NCBI GenBank assembly: GCA_934467435.1
Contig: CAKSLR010000078.1
Coordinates: 1-5,997, forward strand
DNA from: an uncultured Eubacteriales bacterium
GTDB taxonomy: Bacteria > Bacillota > Clostridia > Oscillospirales > CAG-272
Length of the DNA stretch: 5,997 nucleotides
Direction: 5' to 3'
Shown here: piece by piece, positions 1 to 5,997 of the stretch
Layout: every line of letters starts with the position of its first letter
How positions within the stretch are numbered: the stretch's first letter is position 1
Program-made: the position numbers and the translations under genes
The notes under the pieces: model-generated
Databases searched by the model: none
Seen by the model: only the letters and a program-made list of their open reading frames with translations
What the model was told of the DNA's origin: nothing

Positions 1-365
1 ATAGCATCGGCCAGAATAGAACGGCGTTCCCTACCGCCCTGACGCTCTTCTCCCTTTCCCAAAAGAAGCACTTCTCCGAGGGAAAGTGATCTGGCGAGTC
101 TTTCCAGCGTAGCCTCGCAAACCAAATGCTGGCGGAACACCGAAAGGCGTCCTTCCGGGTCTGCGGGGTACTTCTTATAGAGCATCTCACTGACGATCAT
201 GCCGAGAACCGCATCTCCGAGAAATTCCATGCGCTCGTTGTCCCCGGTGACGTCTTTATTTTCGTGAGAATAGGAGGAGTGGGTCAGCGCACGTTCCAAC
301 AATTCACGGTGGAAAAACGAATAGCCGAGTTTTTCTTCCAGTGCTTTCATCCGCGCGTTCTCCAT
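1..365 (-). CDS. rnc: Ribonuclease III, C-terminus cut off by window edge
   Basis: Cleaves double-stranded RNA, including rRNA precursors; Mg-dependent homodimer in the cytoplasm. The first 121 residues are visible, covering most of the catalytic domain; the rest of it and the dsRNA-binding domain lie beyond base 1. The signature NERMEFLGDAVLG (43-55) carries Glu44, Glu47 and Asp51, equivalent to Escherichia coli Glu38, Glu41 and Asp45. Glu71 in EGRLS matches Glu65, and Asp120 in SILADA matches Asp114; the partner of Glu117 would be residue 123, off the window. LTHSSYSHE (27-35) and GKGEERQGGR (103-112) also fit. ATG 365 was chosen for AAAAGGGG 7 bases upstream. ATG 371 is too close to that site; ATG 350 has its own GGAG 9 bases before it and would give a protein 5 residues shorter. 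It follows plsX directly. Confidence 0.95.
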   Translation of the reverse strand, partial: MENARMKALEEKLGYSFFHRELLERALTHSSYSHENKDVTGDNERMEFLGDAVLGMIVSEMLYKKYPADPEGRLSVFRQHLVCEATLERLARSLSLGEVLLLGKGEERQGGRERRSILADA

Positions 366-372
366 TCCCATT

Positions 373-380
373 CCCCTTTT
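373..380 (-). promoter_or_regulatory. Shine-Dalgarno of rnc overlapping the plsX stop
   Basis: AAAAGGGG on the coding strand begins on the last base of the plsX TAA codon and ends 7 bases before ATG 365. The closeness to the plsX stop suggests rnc is translated by ribosomes finishing plsX. A second purine run, GGAG at 360-363, could serve ATG 350. Confidence 0.55.
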
Positions 381-1408
381 TAAGATTCGGTCTTCTCCGC
401 TTCTGCTGTGTTCTTTTTTGCAAGTCCATCTGCCATTTTGGCAATTTCCCGGTTGATTCCGGTCGATAGGAAAGCAATTGACTGCAACACGGCATTTTTT
501 ATGGCCTTGGCATCCGAACTGCCATGGGCTTTGATGACCGGTCTGGAAATGCCGAGCAGGGGCGCCCCCCCGTATTCGGATGCATCAAACTGCCGTTTCA
601 TCCCGCTGAGTTGCCCCTTCACCGCCAGCGCAGCCATACGGGTTGCCGTGTTTTTGGTAAACATTTCCTTCAGCGTAGACATCATAAAGCGCCCCATACC
701 CTCGGTATATTTCAGGACAATATTCCCGGTAAATCCGTCAGTCAGCAGAATATCACATGCACCGAACGGCAATTCTTTTGCTTCCACATTGCCAACAAAA
801 TTAAGATCGTTTTGCTGACGTAAAAGGGCGTTTGCCTCCACCTGAAGCGGTAGTCCTTTGTTATATTCCGTACCGTTATTCAGAATACCGACACGCGGGC
901 GACGAATCCCCTGCATTTTTTCCATATAGTATGAGCCCATATAGGCAAACTGTAAAAAATCCTCCGGGGTCACGGTCAGATTTGCACCGGCATCCATCAA
1001 CAAAACAGGAGACGGGAACGGCAAAACCGTAGAAATAGCGGCGCGCCGCACTCCCTTGATCCGACGCACCATCAACGTTGCTCCGGCGAGCAAAGCACCG
1101 GTATTCCCCGCGCTGACATAAGCGTCTCCTTCCCCGTTTTCCAGCATCCGCAGTCCGACACTCATGGAAGAATTGCTTTTTTCCCGAATGACCGCAAGCG
1201 GCTTATCTTCCATACCGATTACATCATCGGCGTGAACAATTTCAATATCCTCTAAGGAAAGGTCATTTTCTTTTGCTAATTCTTCAATGACCTGACGGTT
1301 TCCCACAACGGCAATCGAAACACGATATTCATTTGCCGCCAGGATTGCACCCTTCAGAAGTTCCAGTGGCGCATGATCGCCGCTCATCACATCTATGATA
1401 ATCTTCAT
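380..1408 (-). CDS. plsX: Phosphate acyltransferase PlsX (acyl-ACP:phosphate transacylase)
   Basis: Converts acyl-ACP and phosphate to acyl phosphate, which PlsY then uses to acylate glycerol-3-phosphate in the first step of phospholipid synthesis; a soluble, peripheral membrane enzyme. The 342-residue length is typical. Motifs seen: MKIIIDVMSGDHAP at the N-terminus (most homologues read DAMGGDxAP), SAGNTGA (99-105), DAGAN (139-143), LNNGTE (176-181), DGFTGN (224-229), YGGAPLLG (279-286) and AHGSSDAKAIKNA (294-306). The last 13 or so residues are charged and low in complexity (KKNTAEAEKTES). The start at 1408 is set by a near-perfect Shine-Dalgarno. It follows trmFO after 33 bases and precedes rnc by 14 bases; acpP, often found between plsX and rnc in Clostridia, is absent here. 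Confidence 0.97.
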   Translation of the reverse strand: MKIIIDVMSGDHAPLELLKGAILAANEYRVSIAVVGNRQVIEELAKENDLSLEDIEIVHADDVIGMEDKPLAVIREKSNSSMSVGLRMLENGEGDAYVSAGNTGALLAGATLMVRRIKGVRRAAISTVLPFPSPVLLMDAGANLTVTPEDFLQFAYMGSYYMEKMQGIRRPRVGILNNGTEYNKGLPLQVEANALLRQQNDLNFVGNVEAKELPFGACDILLTDGFTGNIVLKYTEGMGRFMMSTLKEMFTKNTATRMAALAVKGQLSGMKRQFDASEYGGAPLLGISRPVIKAHGSSDAKAIKNAVLQSIAFLSTGINREIAKMADGLAKKNTAEAEKTES

Positions 1409-1411
1409 GTT

Positions 1412-1420
1412 ATCACCTCC
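1412..1420 (-). promoter_or_regulatory. Strong Shine-Dalgarno of plsX
   Basis: GGAGGTGAT matches nine bases in a row of the consensus complement to the 16S rRNA 3' end. The GGAGG core is 7 bases from ATG 1408. It is the strongest ribosome binding site in the window and suggests plsX is translated efficiently and independently of trmFO. Confidence 0.85.
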
Positions 1421-1441
1421 ATAGGCTCCAAAAAAGCAAAA

Positions 1442-2788
1442 TCAGTAGCCGCGCTCGGAAAGCAGCACCGCAATCGCCGCCAGAGACCGCTCCACATAAA
1501 TCTGATTCCGCGCCGCCTTTCCGCCCTTGACACGGGTGCCGAGCGGCTCAATCACACCGAAATTTGCGTTCATAGGTTGAAAATCTTTCGCACAGGATTC
1601 ACTGACATAGTGCGCCAGCGCCCCGATTTCCGTTGTTTTCGGAAAATCAAGCGGAGGAAGCCCTTTGGCGGTGCGGGCGGCGTTCACCCCGGCAACATAG
1701 CCGGAAGAAGCGGATTCCACATATCCTTCCACCCCGGTCATCTGACCGGCAAAGAAGAGGCGTCTGTCCTCGCGCAGGGCGTATTCCGGTGTCAACAGCC
1801 CGGGAGAGCGCAGATATGTATTGCGGTGCATGACACCATAGCGAAAAAATTCCGCGTTGCCAAGCCCCGGAATCATACGGAATACACGGCGCTGTTCGGG
1901 AAACGTCAGATGCGTCTGGAACCCAACGAGGTTATACATCGTCCCTTCATGGTTTTCGCGCCGCAACTGTACGATGGCATACGCCTCTCCGCCCCCCGGT
2001 AACGGAAGTCCAACCGGCTTCATCGGTCCGTAACGCAGCGTATCGGGACCGCGTTGCGCCATCACCTCCACCGGCATACATCCCTCAAATACCTTCAGAT
2101 CCTTTTGCGAGTCGGCGTCAAATGCTTTCAGTTCCGCCGTCTCGGCGTGCAGCAACGCCTGATAGAATGCCTCATACTCCATTTTGTTCATGGGGCAGTT
2201 CAGATAATCGGAAGCTTCCCCTTTTCCGTAGCGTGAGGCAAAAAAAGCAATCTGTGTGTCCACACTTGCGGCATCCACAATCGGCGCTGCCGCGTCATAA
2301 AAATACGATTGGTTTCCGCCGAAGCGAGAAGCGATGGATGCAGCCAGATCATCACTCGTGAGGGGGCCGCTTGCCACAACCGTAATGCCGTCGTCGGGTA
2401 GCGTGTGTACTTCTTCCTCATGTACGGTAATACGGGGATGGGAACGAATTTTGTCGGTCACATAGGCAGAGAACTTTACCCGATCCACCGCCAACGCCGA
2501 GCCTGCCGGCACTCTGGTTGCCACGGCAGCCTCCATGATCAGCGAGCCAAGTGCCGAAAGCTCCGCCTTCAGAAGCCCCACTGCATTGTTGGGGTCATCC
2601 GATCGCAAGGAATTGGAACAGACCAACTCGGCAAATGACGGAGAGTGATGTGCCGGAGAATACTTTTGCGGCTTCATTTCATAAAGTTCGACAAACGTTC
2701 CTGCATTTGCCGCCTGCCATGCCGCCTCACAGCCAGCAAGCCCGGCACCGATGACCCGAACCAGGGGGCTCTTTGCCGACTCACTCAT
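1442..2788 (-). CDS. trmFO: tRNA (uracil-5-)-methyltransferase TrmFO, folate and FAD dependent
   Basis: Makes 5-methyluridine at position 54 of the T-loop of tRNA, using methylenetetrahydrofolate as carbon donor and FADH2 as reductant; cytoplasmic (formerly called Gid). The protein is 448 residues, close to the roughly 435-450 usual for the family. The FAD-binding GAGLAGCEAA motif is at 14-23. Cys57 in ELVCSNSLR and Cys237 in FEGCMPVEVMAQRG correspond to the two cysteines linked to catalysis (53 and 226 in Bacillus subtilis). The signature GQMTGVEGYVESASSG is at 348-363. ATG 2788 was chosen because GAGG/AGGA at 2797-2801 lies 8-9 bases before it; ATG 2794 would have only 2 bases of spacing. 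The frame runs open to 3019, but that part is the shadow of topA's zinc-finger coding region. The start overlaps the topA stop (ATGAGTGA), suggesting coupled translation. Confidence 0.97.
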   Translation of the reverse strand: MSESAKSPLVRVIGAGLAGCEAAWQAANAGTFVELYEMKPQKYSPAHHSPSFAELVCSNSLRSDDPNNAVGLLKAELSALGSLIMEAAVATRVPAGSALAVDRVKFSAYVTDKIRSHPRITVHEEEVHTLPDDGITVVASGPLTSDDLAASIASRFGGNQSYFYDAAAPIVDAASVDTQIAFFASRYGKGEASDYLNCPMNKMEYEAFYQALLHAETAELKAFDADSQKDLKVFEGCMPVEVMAQRGPDTLRYGPMKPVGLPLPGGGEAYAIVQLRRENHEGTMYNLVGFQTHLTFPEQRRVFRMIPGLGNAEFFRYGVMHRNTYLRSPGLLTPEYALREDRRLFFAGQMTGVEGYVESASSGYVAGVNAARTAKGLPPLDFPKTTEIGALAHYVSESCAKDFQPMNANFGVIEPLGTRVKGGKAARNQIYVERSLAAIAVLLSERGY

Positions 2789-5051
2789 TCCCATTTTCCT
2801 CATTTTCCGATGGTTTTGCGGGCACTTCCCGTTTGTACCCGCACTTTTTATCCCGGCAAAGCAGCAGGTTGCGGTTTTTCCGGTAAAACAACATTTTTCC
2901 GCACTGCGGGCATTTTTCATTGGTCGGAACATCCCACGAGGAGAACGAACATTCAGGGTATCGCTCACAACTGTAAAAACTGCTGTGACCGCGCCCCTGT
3001 TTGGCAACGATCTTCGCACCGCACTCCGGGCATGCTACGCCGATATCTACGGTTTTCTGCTTGGTAAACTTGCACTTCGGGTAATTGGCACAGGCATAAA
3101 AACTGCCATAACGCCCGGTACGAAGTACCATGTCCCCACCGCAGAGTTCGCACTTGAAATCCGCCACTTCCGCAGGCGTTTCTTTTTTTACAATCGGCGA
3201 ACCGTTCTTATCGATCGCCTTGGTATTCCGGCAGGAAGGATAACGCGGACATGCCAGAAATCTTCCAAAGCGACCGTTCTTATAAACCATACGGCTTCCG
3301 CACAACTCGCAGATGACATCGGATTCCTCCGGCGGAATTTCCACGTCTTCCTTCTGCATTTTATCTGCTGCTTTTTCAAGATCCTTGGCGAATGTGTCAT
3401 AAAACTCCCCAAGTACCGACTGCATGGTGTTCTGTCCGTTCTCGATGGAATCCAGCTGATTTTCCATGTTAGCGGTAAATTCGTAATCCACGATGTCGGG
3501 GAAACTCTCTTTCATCAGCTTCGTCGTTACTTCGCCAAGCGGTGTTGCCACCAGCGCTTTTCCGTTCCGTTTGACGTAGCCGCGGGAAATAATGGTCGTA
3601 ATAATAGTGGCATACGTACTCGGTCTGCCGATCCCGTTTTCCTCAAGAAATTTTACCAGTGTACCTTCCGTGTAGTGCGGAGGCGGCTCGGTAAAGTGCT
3701 GTACAGGATGAATGGCCACGGTGTGCACCTCTTCCCCAACCGAGGTAACGGGCAATCTGCCGCAATCCCCATCCTCATCCGATTTTTCTACCTCTGCATG
3801 GTCATAGACCGCCATATACCCCTGAAATTTCACGGTATAGCCGCTCACGCGGAAAGGCTCCTTACCGTTTTGCAGCTCAATAGTGGTTGTGCTGAGTACG
3901 GCACTCGCCATTTGGCTGGCGACAAAGCGTTCCCAAATCAATTTATAAAGCCGATACTGATCGGAAGTCAGATGTTTTTTAATCATTTTCGGCTGCAAGG
4001 CGGCGTTCGCCGGACGAATTGCCTCATGCGCGTCCTGAACATTGGCTTTGGTTTTATAGACACGCGGCGTTGCCGGAACGTAATTCTCCCCATACACATC
4101 ACGAATCAGCGTCAGGGCGGCTTCCTGGGCAACGGTGGAGATCCGCAACGAGTCGGTACGCATATAGGTAATCAACCCCTGCACCCCACCGAGATCGGAA
4201 CCGATATTGATGCCCTCATATAACTCCTGCGCCACTTTCATGATCCGCTGAGACTGGAACCCAAGTTTACGGGATGCTTCCTGCTGTAGTGTGGAGGTGG
4301 TGAAAGGCGGTGCCGGTTGTTTTTTCTTTTCCGCCGATTTCATTGCCGTGACCGAGAAGGTACCAGCAGAAAGGATGTCCAGCAATGCCTTGGCGTCCGA
4401 TTCGGACGCCAGCGGATGGTGGCCGACATACCGTGCCGTGAACGTCTCTTTGCCTTCGGTTTCAAGGGCAGCATCCACAGTCCAATATTCTCTCGGCACA
4501 TGTGCGCGGATCTCGTCTTCCCGCTCCGCAATAATCCGGGTGGCTACCGATTGTACGCGCCCGGCAGAAAGCCCGCTTTTTACGTTTTTCCAAAGGAACG
4601 GACTGAGTTTGTACCCGACGATGCGATCCAGAATCCGTCTTGCCTGCTGGGAGTTGACCAGATTCTCGTCGATGGTGCGCGGATGTTTGATGGCGTCCTT
4701 CACCGCCCCTTTTGTAATCTCATTGAAAGTCACACGGCACGCCTGATCAAGCGGGATACCGAGGACGGCGGCAAGGTGAAAAGAAATGGCTTCCCCTTCT
4801 CTATCCGGGTCGGCGGCAAGAAATACTTTATTTGCAGCCTTTGCATCCTTTTTCAGTTGTGCGATGATATCACCGCGCCCGCGGATATTGATATAATGCG
4901 GTGCAAACCCGTTTTCGATATCCACGCCGAGCGTGCTCTTCGGAAGATCGCGGATATGACCTTTCGAGGCAACCACTTTATAATTGGAACCGAGGTACCC
5001 TTTGATGGCGGGAACCTTGAACGGCGACTCTACAATAACTAAATTTGCCAT
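2781..5051 (-). CDS. topA: DNA topoisomerase I (type IA)
   Basis: Relaxes negatively supercoiled DNA by cutting one strand through a 5'-phosphotyrosine link. The protein is 756 residues from ATG at 5051. The TOPRIM domain begins with NLVIVESP (3-10) and carries the metal-binding DPDREGE (81-87). The active-site tyrosine is Tyr296 in GLITYMRTDS, with Arg298 beside it; GRPSTYATII (475-484) is another family motif. Four Cys4 zinc ribbons close the protein: Cys581/584/601/607, 634/637/654/660, 674/677/695/701 and 714/717/732/737. The N-terminal motif is SPFKVPAI rather than the common SPAKAKTI; the Glu and first Lys of this motif are kept. The frame stays open upstream to a TTG at 5129, but that would overlap dprA, and family alignment starts at MANLVIVESP. 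The only good Shine-Dalgarno (5074-5079) lies 22 bases from the ATG with a hairpin in between. The 3' end overlaps trmFO by 8 bases. Confidence 0.98.
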   Translation of the reverse strand: MANLVIVESPFKVPAIKGYLGSNYKVVASKGHIRDLPKSTLGVDIENGFAPHYINIRGRGDIIAQLKKDAKAANKVFLAADPDREGEAISFHLAAVLGIPLDQACRVTFNEITKGAVKDAIKHPRTIDENLVNSQQARRILDRIVGYKLSPFLWKNVKSGLSAGRVQSVATRIIAEREDEIRAHVPREYWTVDAALETEGKETFTARYVGHHPLASESDAKALLDILSAGTFSVTAMKSAEKKKQPAPPFTTSTLQQEASRKLGFQSQRIMKVAQELYEGINIGSDLGGVQGLITYMRTDSLRISTVAQEAALTLIRDVYGENYVPATPRVYKTKANVQDAHEAIRPANAALQPKMIKKHLTSDQYRLYKLIWERFVASQMASAVLSTTTIELQNGKEPFRVSGYTVKFQGYMAVYDHAEVEKSDEDGDCGRLPVTSVGEEVHTVAIHPVQHFTEPPPHYTEGTLVKFLEENGIGRPSTYATIITTIISRGYVKRNGKALVATPLGEVTTKLMKESFPDIVDYEFTANMENQLDSIENGQNTMQSVLGEFYDTFAKDLEKAADKMQKEDVEIPPEESDVICELCGSRMVYKNGRFGRFLACPRYPSCRNTKAIDKNGSPIVKKETPAEVADFKCELCGGDMVLRTGRYGSFYACANYPKCKFTKQKTVDIGVACPECGAKIVAKQGRGHSSFYSCERYPECSFSSWDVPTNEKCPQCGKMLFYRKNRNLLLCRDKKCGYKREVPAKPSENEENGNE
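2797..2801 (-). promoter_or_regulatory. Shine-Dalgarno of trmFO inside the topA 3' end
   Basis: GAGGA on the coding strand lies within the last codons of topA, 8-9 bases before ATG 2788. It decides between three nearby in-frame ATGs (2803, 2794, 2788) in favour of 2788. Confidence 0.6.
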
Positions 5052-5057
5052 ATTGTT

Positions 5058-5073
5058 TGTGCCCGTCGGCACA
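5058..5073 (-). promoter_or_regulatory. Hairpin between topA Shine-Dalgarno and start codon
   Basis: On the coding strand the bases TGTGCC, GACG, GGCACA form a perfect 6-bp stem with a 4-base loop. It begins directly after the Shine-Dalgarno AAAGGA and ends 6 bases before the topA ATG. Unfolded, the spacing is 22 bases, too long for normal initiation; with the stem folded it is about 6, which is normal. The structure is seen in the sequence. A role in bringing the two elements together is inference, although split sites of this kind are described in phage T4 genes 25 and 38. Confidence 0.55.
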
Positions 5074-5079
5074 TCCTTT
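5074..5079 (-). promoter_or_regulatory. Shine-Dalgarno of topA, distant from its start
   Basis: AAAGGA is the only purine-rich match to the 16S rRNA end in the 37-base dprA-topA gap. It is only 2 bases before an in-frame GTG at 5072 and touches an out-of-frame ATG at 5074, both too close to use it. It therefore probably serves the ATG at 5051 through the hairpin that follows. Confidence 0.5.
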
Positions 5080-5088
5080 CGTGATTCT

Positions 5089-5997
5089 TCAGGTTGCAAT
5101 GCGGGAGTAAAGACCGCCCGCCTCGGCAACCACGCACTTGTTCAATTCCAGCATGGTAAGCGCAGCCATGACCGTGCCGGCGGAAAAGCCCGACTGACAG
5201 ATTTCATCCACGGAAACGGAACGATCCAGCGGAATTGCCTGATACACCGCCAGTGCATCGGCGTTCAGGGTCTTGAGTGCAGGCGGCAACGGAGACGGCG
5301 GCGGATCTTTCGCGAGCGGACCGAGTTCCTCTAAAGAACAATACCCGCCTTGGCGCGGGCGAATCGGCTTGTTTTTTACTTTCTCACTGATCTTTGTCTG
5401 CGCTACTCCGACCGGAATATCTTCTGCTCTTGTATGTGGTGCCGGACGGGCGGCAACGCCGTAGTCGCACAGCACTTTTTCCATGTTGACATTCATCGGT
5501 TTCAAAAGGCGGAAAATATTCAGATCTTTCTTGTAAAGCGAAGCATACACCTTGATAATATCGTCCGCGCAGGTCACAGGCGTGGCACCTTGCTTCAAAA
5601 GAAGTGTCGGCGCCGCGCTGTTGACCTCATCGGCATTCCCCGGCAGCGCAAATACATCCCGCCCCTGCAAGCCGGCAAAGTCTGCCGTAATCAGGGCACC
5701 GCTGTTTTCGTTTCCCTCAATCACCAGAACGCCTTGTGACAGGCCACTGATCACACGGTTACGCTGCGGGAAATGAAAAGCGTCCGGGCGGGAGCCCGGA
5801 GGAAATTCCGACATAACAACACCGCGCCGGATGATAGATTCCATCAGATGTCGGTGTTGGGAATGATACGTGATATCCACACCGCAACCGAGAACGGCAA
5901 CGCCGCCGTTTCCCGCTGCCAATGCCGCCGCGGATGCGGTACCATCCACCCCAAGCGCCATGCCCGTTACCACAGTAACACCGGCACGGGTGAGGTC
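5089..5997 (-). CDS. dprA: DNA-processing protein DprA (Smf family), N-terminus cut off by window edge
   Basis: DprA binds single-stranded DNA and loads RecA on it, mainly during natural transformation; it acts in the cytoplasm. The reading frame is open to the right edge, so 302 residues are visible and the start and N-terminal SAM-like part are missing. The Rossmann-like domain is clear (numbering from the edge): TGMALGVDG (11-19), LGCGVD (36-41), SEFPPG (63-68), FPQRNRVISGLS (76-87), SGALITA (99-105) and GRDVFALPGN (112-121). A linker of about 90 residues follows, with a proline-rich end (PPPSPLPP). The last 62 residues match the DprA winged-helix domain, ending in GGLYSRIAT. The loop after LPGN reads NSAAPTLLLKQGA, where most homologues have an S-x-G-x-N-x-LI pattern. 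The gene ends in TGA 37 bases before topA, the usual Firmicutes order. Family assignment is firm; DprA-like proteins also occur in organisms not known to be competent, so a role in transformation here is inference. Confidence 0.95.
   Translation of the reverse strand, partial: DLTRAGVTVVTGMALGVDGTASAAALAAGNGGVAVLGCGVDITYHSQHRHLMESIIRRGVVMSEFPPGSRPDAFHFPQRNRVISGLSQGVLVIEGNENSGALITADFAGLQGRDVFALPGNADEVNSAAPTLLLKQGATPVTCADDIIKVYASLYKKDLNIFRLLKPMNVNMEKVLCDYGVAARPAPHTRAEDIPVGVAQTKISEKVKNKPIRPRQGGYCSLEELGPLAKDPPPSPLPPALKTLNADALAVYQAIPLDRSVSVDEICQSGFSAGTVMAALTMLELNKCVVAEAGGLYSRIAT

Noticed and set aside
1405..1422. Five-codon mini-ORF (MEVIT) whose TGA overlaps the plsX ATG
   Set aside because: Its only Shine-Dalgarno (GGAG at 1426-1429) is 3 bases from the ATG, too close, and its codons are simply the plsX ribosome binding site.
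1409..1441. T-run in the trmFO-plsX gap as a possible terminator
   Set aside because: On the coding strand the run of six T is not preceded by a GC-rich hairpin, so it does not look like an intrinsic terminator.
1373..2002. 209-codon open frame on the plus strand across the trmFO-plsX junction
   Set aside because: It runs antisense across two well-supported genes and has no recognisable motif.
2830..3310. Repeated Cys-coding blocks at the topA 3' end as a possible DNA repeat
   Set aside because: The similarity is at the protein level (four zinc ribbons); the DNA copies have diverged and are normal for this family.
2751..4223. 490-codon open frame on the plus strand, antisense to topA
   Set aside because: It lies wholly inside topA and the end of trmFO, shows no recognisable domain, and has odd residue use typical of reversed coding sequence. 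TopA's motifs and zinc fingers prove the minus-strand frame is the real gene.
4317..5042. 241-codon open frame on the plus strand, antisense to the topA 5' half
   Set aside because: No family features; it mirrors the conserved TOPRIM coding region of topA. A shadow frame.
5042..5074. Out-of-frame ATG at 5074 opening an 11-codon peptide overlapping the topA start
   Set aside because: It touches the AAAGGA directly with no spacer, so initiation there is unlikely; nothing suggests a leader peptide.
5052..5129. Longer topA starting at TTG 5129 or GTG 5072
   Set aside because: The extra residues do not match the TopA N-terminus, TTG 5129 would sit inside dprA, and GTG 5072 has only 2 bases of spacing to the Shine-Dalgarno.

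Overview
The window is a compact block of five housekeeping genes, all on the minus strand and all reading from the right edge (base 5997) toward base 1. In transcription order they are dprA (5' part cut off by the window), topA, trmFO, plsX and rnc (3' part cut off). Gaps between genes are 37, -8 (overlap), 33 and 14 bases. I see no room for an internal promoter or terminator outside coding sequence, so the five are most simply read as one operon.

The organism is most likely a Firmicute of class Clostridia, probably near the Oscillospiraceae/Ruminococcaceae. The reasons are the gene order, the folate/FAD-type tRNA methyltransferase TrmFO, strong Shine-Dalgarno sites (a nine-base match before plsX), and the wording of TopA and PlsX (for example GSNYKVVASKGHIRDLP and ILNNGTE). 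Base composition looks balanced, slightly above 50% GC. The lineage is inferred from memory of family sequences, not from a search.

Layout from right to left: 5997-5089 encodes the C-terminal two thirds or so of the DNA-processing protein DprA; 5051-2781 encodes DNA topoisomerase I with four C-terminal zinc fingers; 2788-1442 encodes tRNA m5U54 methyltransferase TrmFO; 1408-380 encodes the phosphate acyltransferase PlsX; 365-1 encodes the N-terminal 121 residues of ribonuclease III. Each ORF is intact where visible, with its key catalytic residues present. The genes do not form one pathway: they cover DNA uptake/recombination, DNA supercoiling, tRNA modification, phospholipid synthesis and RNA processing, a grouping that recurs in Firmicutes chromosomes.

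I found no mobile element, CRISPR array, RNA gene, phage or toxin signal, and no evidence of a novel system. The most unusual local structure is a 6-bp hairpin sitting exactly between the topA Shine-Dalgarno sequence and its start codon. Smaller points are the absence of acpP between plsX and rnc, a divergent N-terminal motif in TopA, a changed loop in DprA, and ambiguous starts for rnc.
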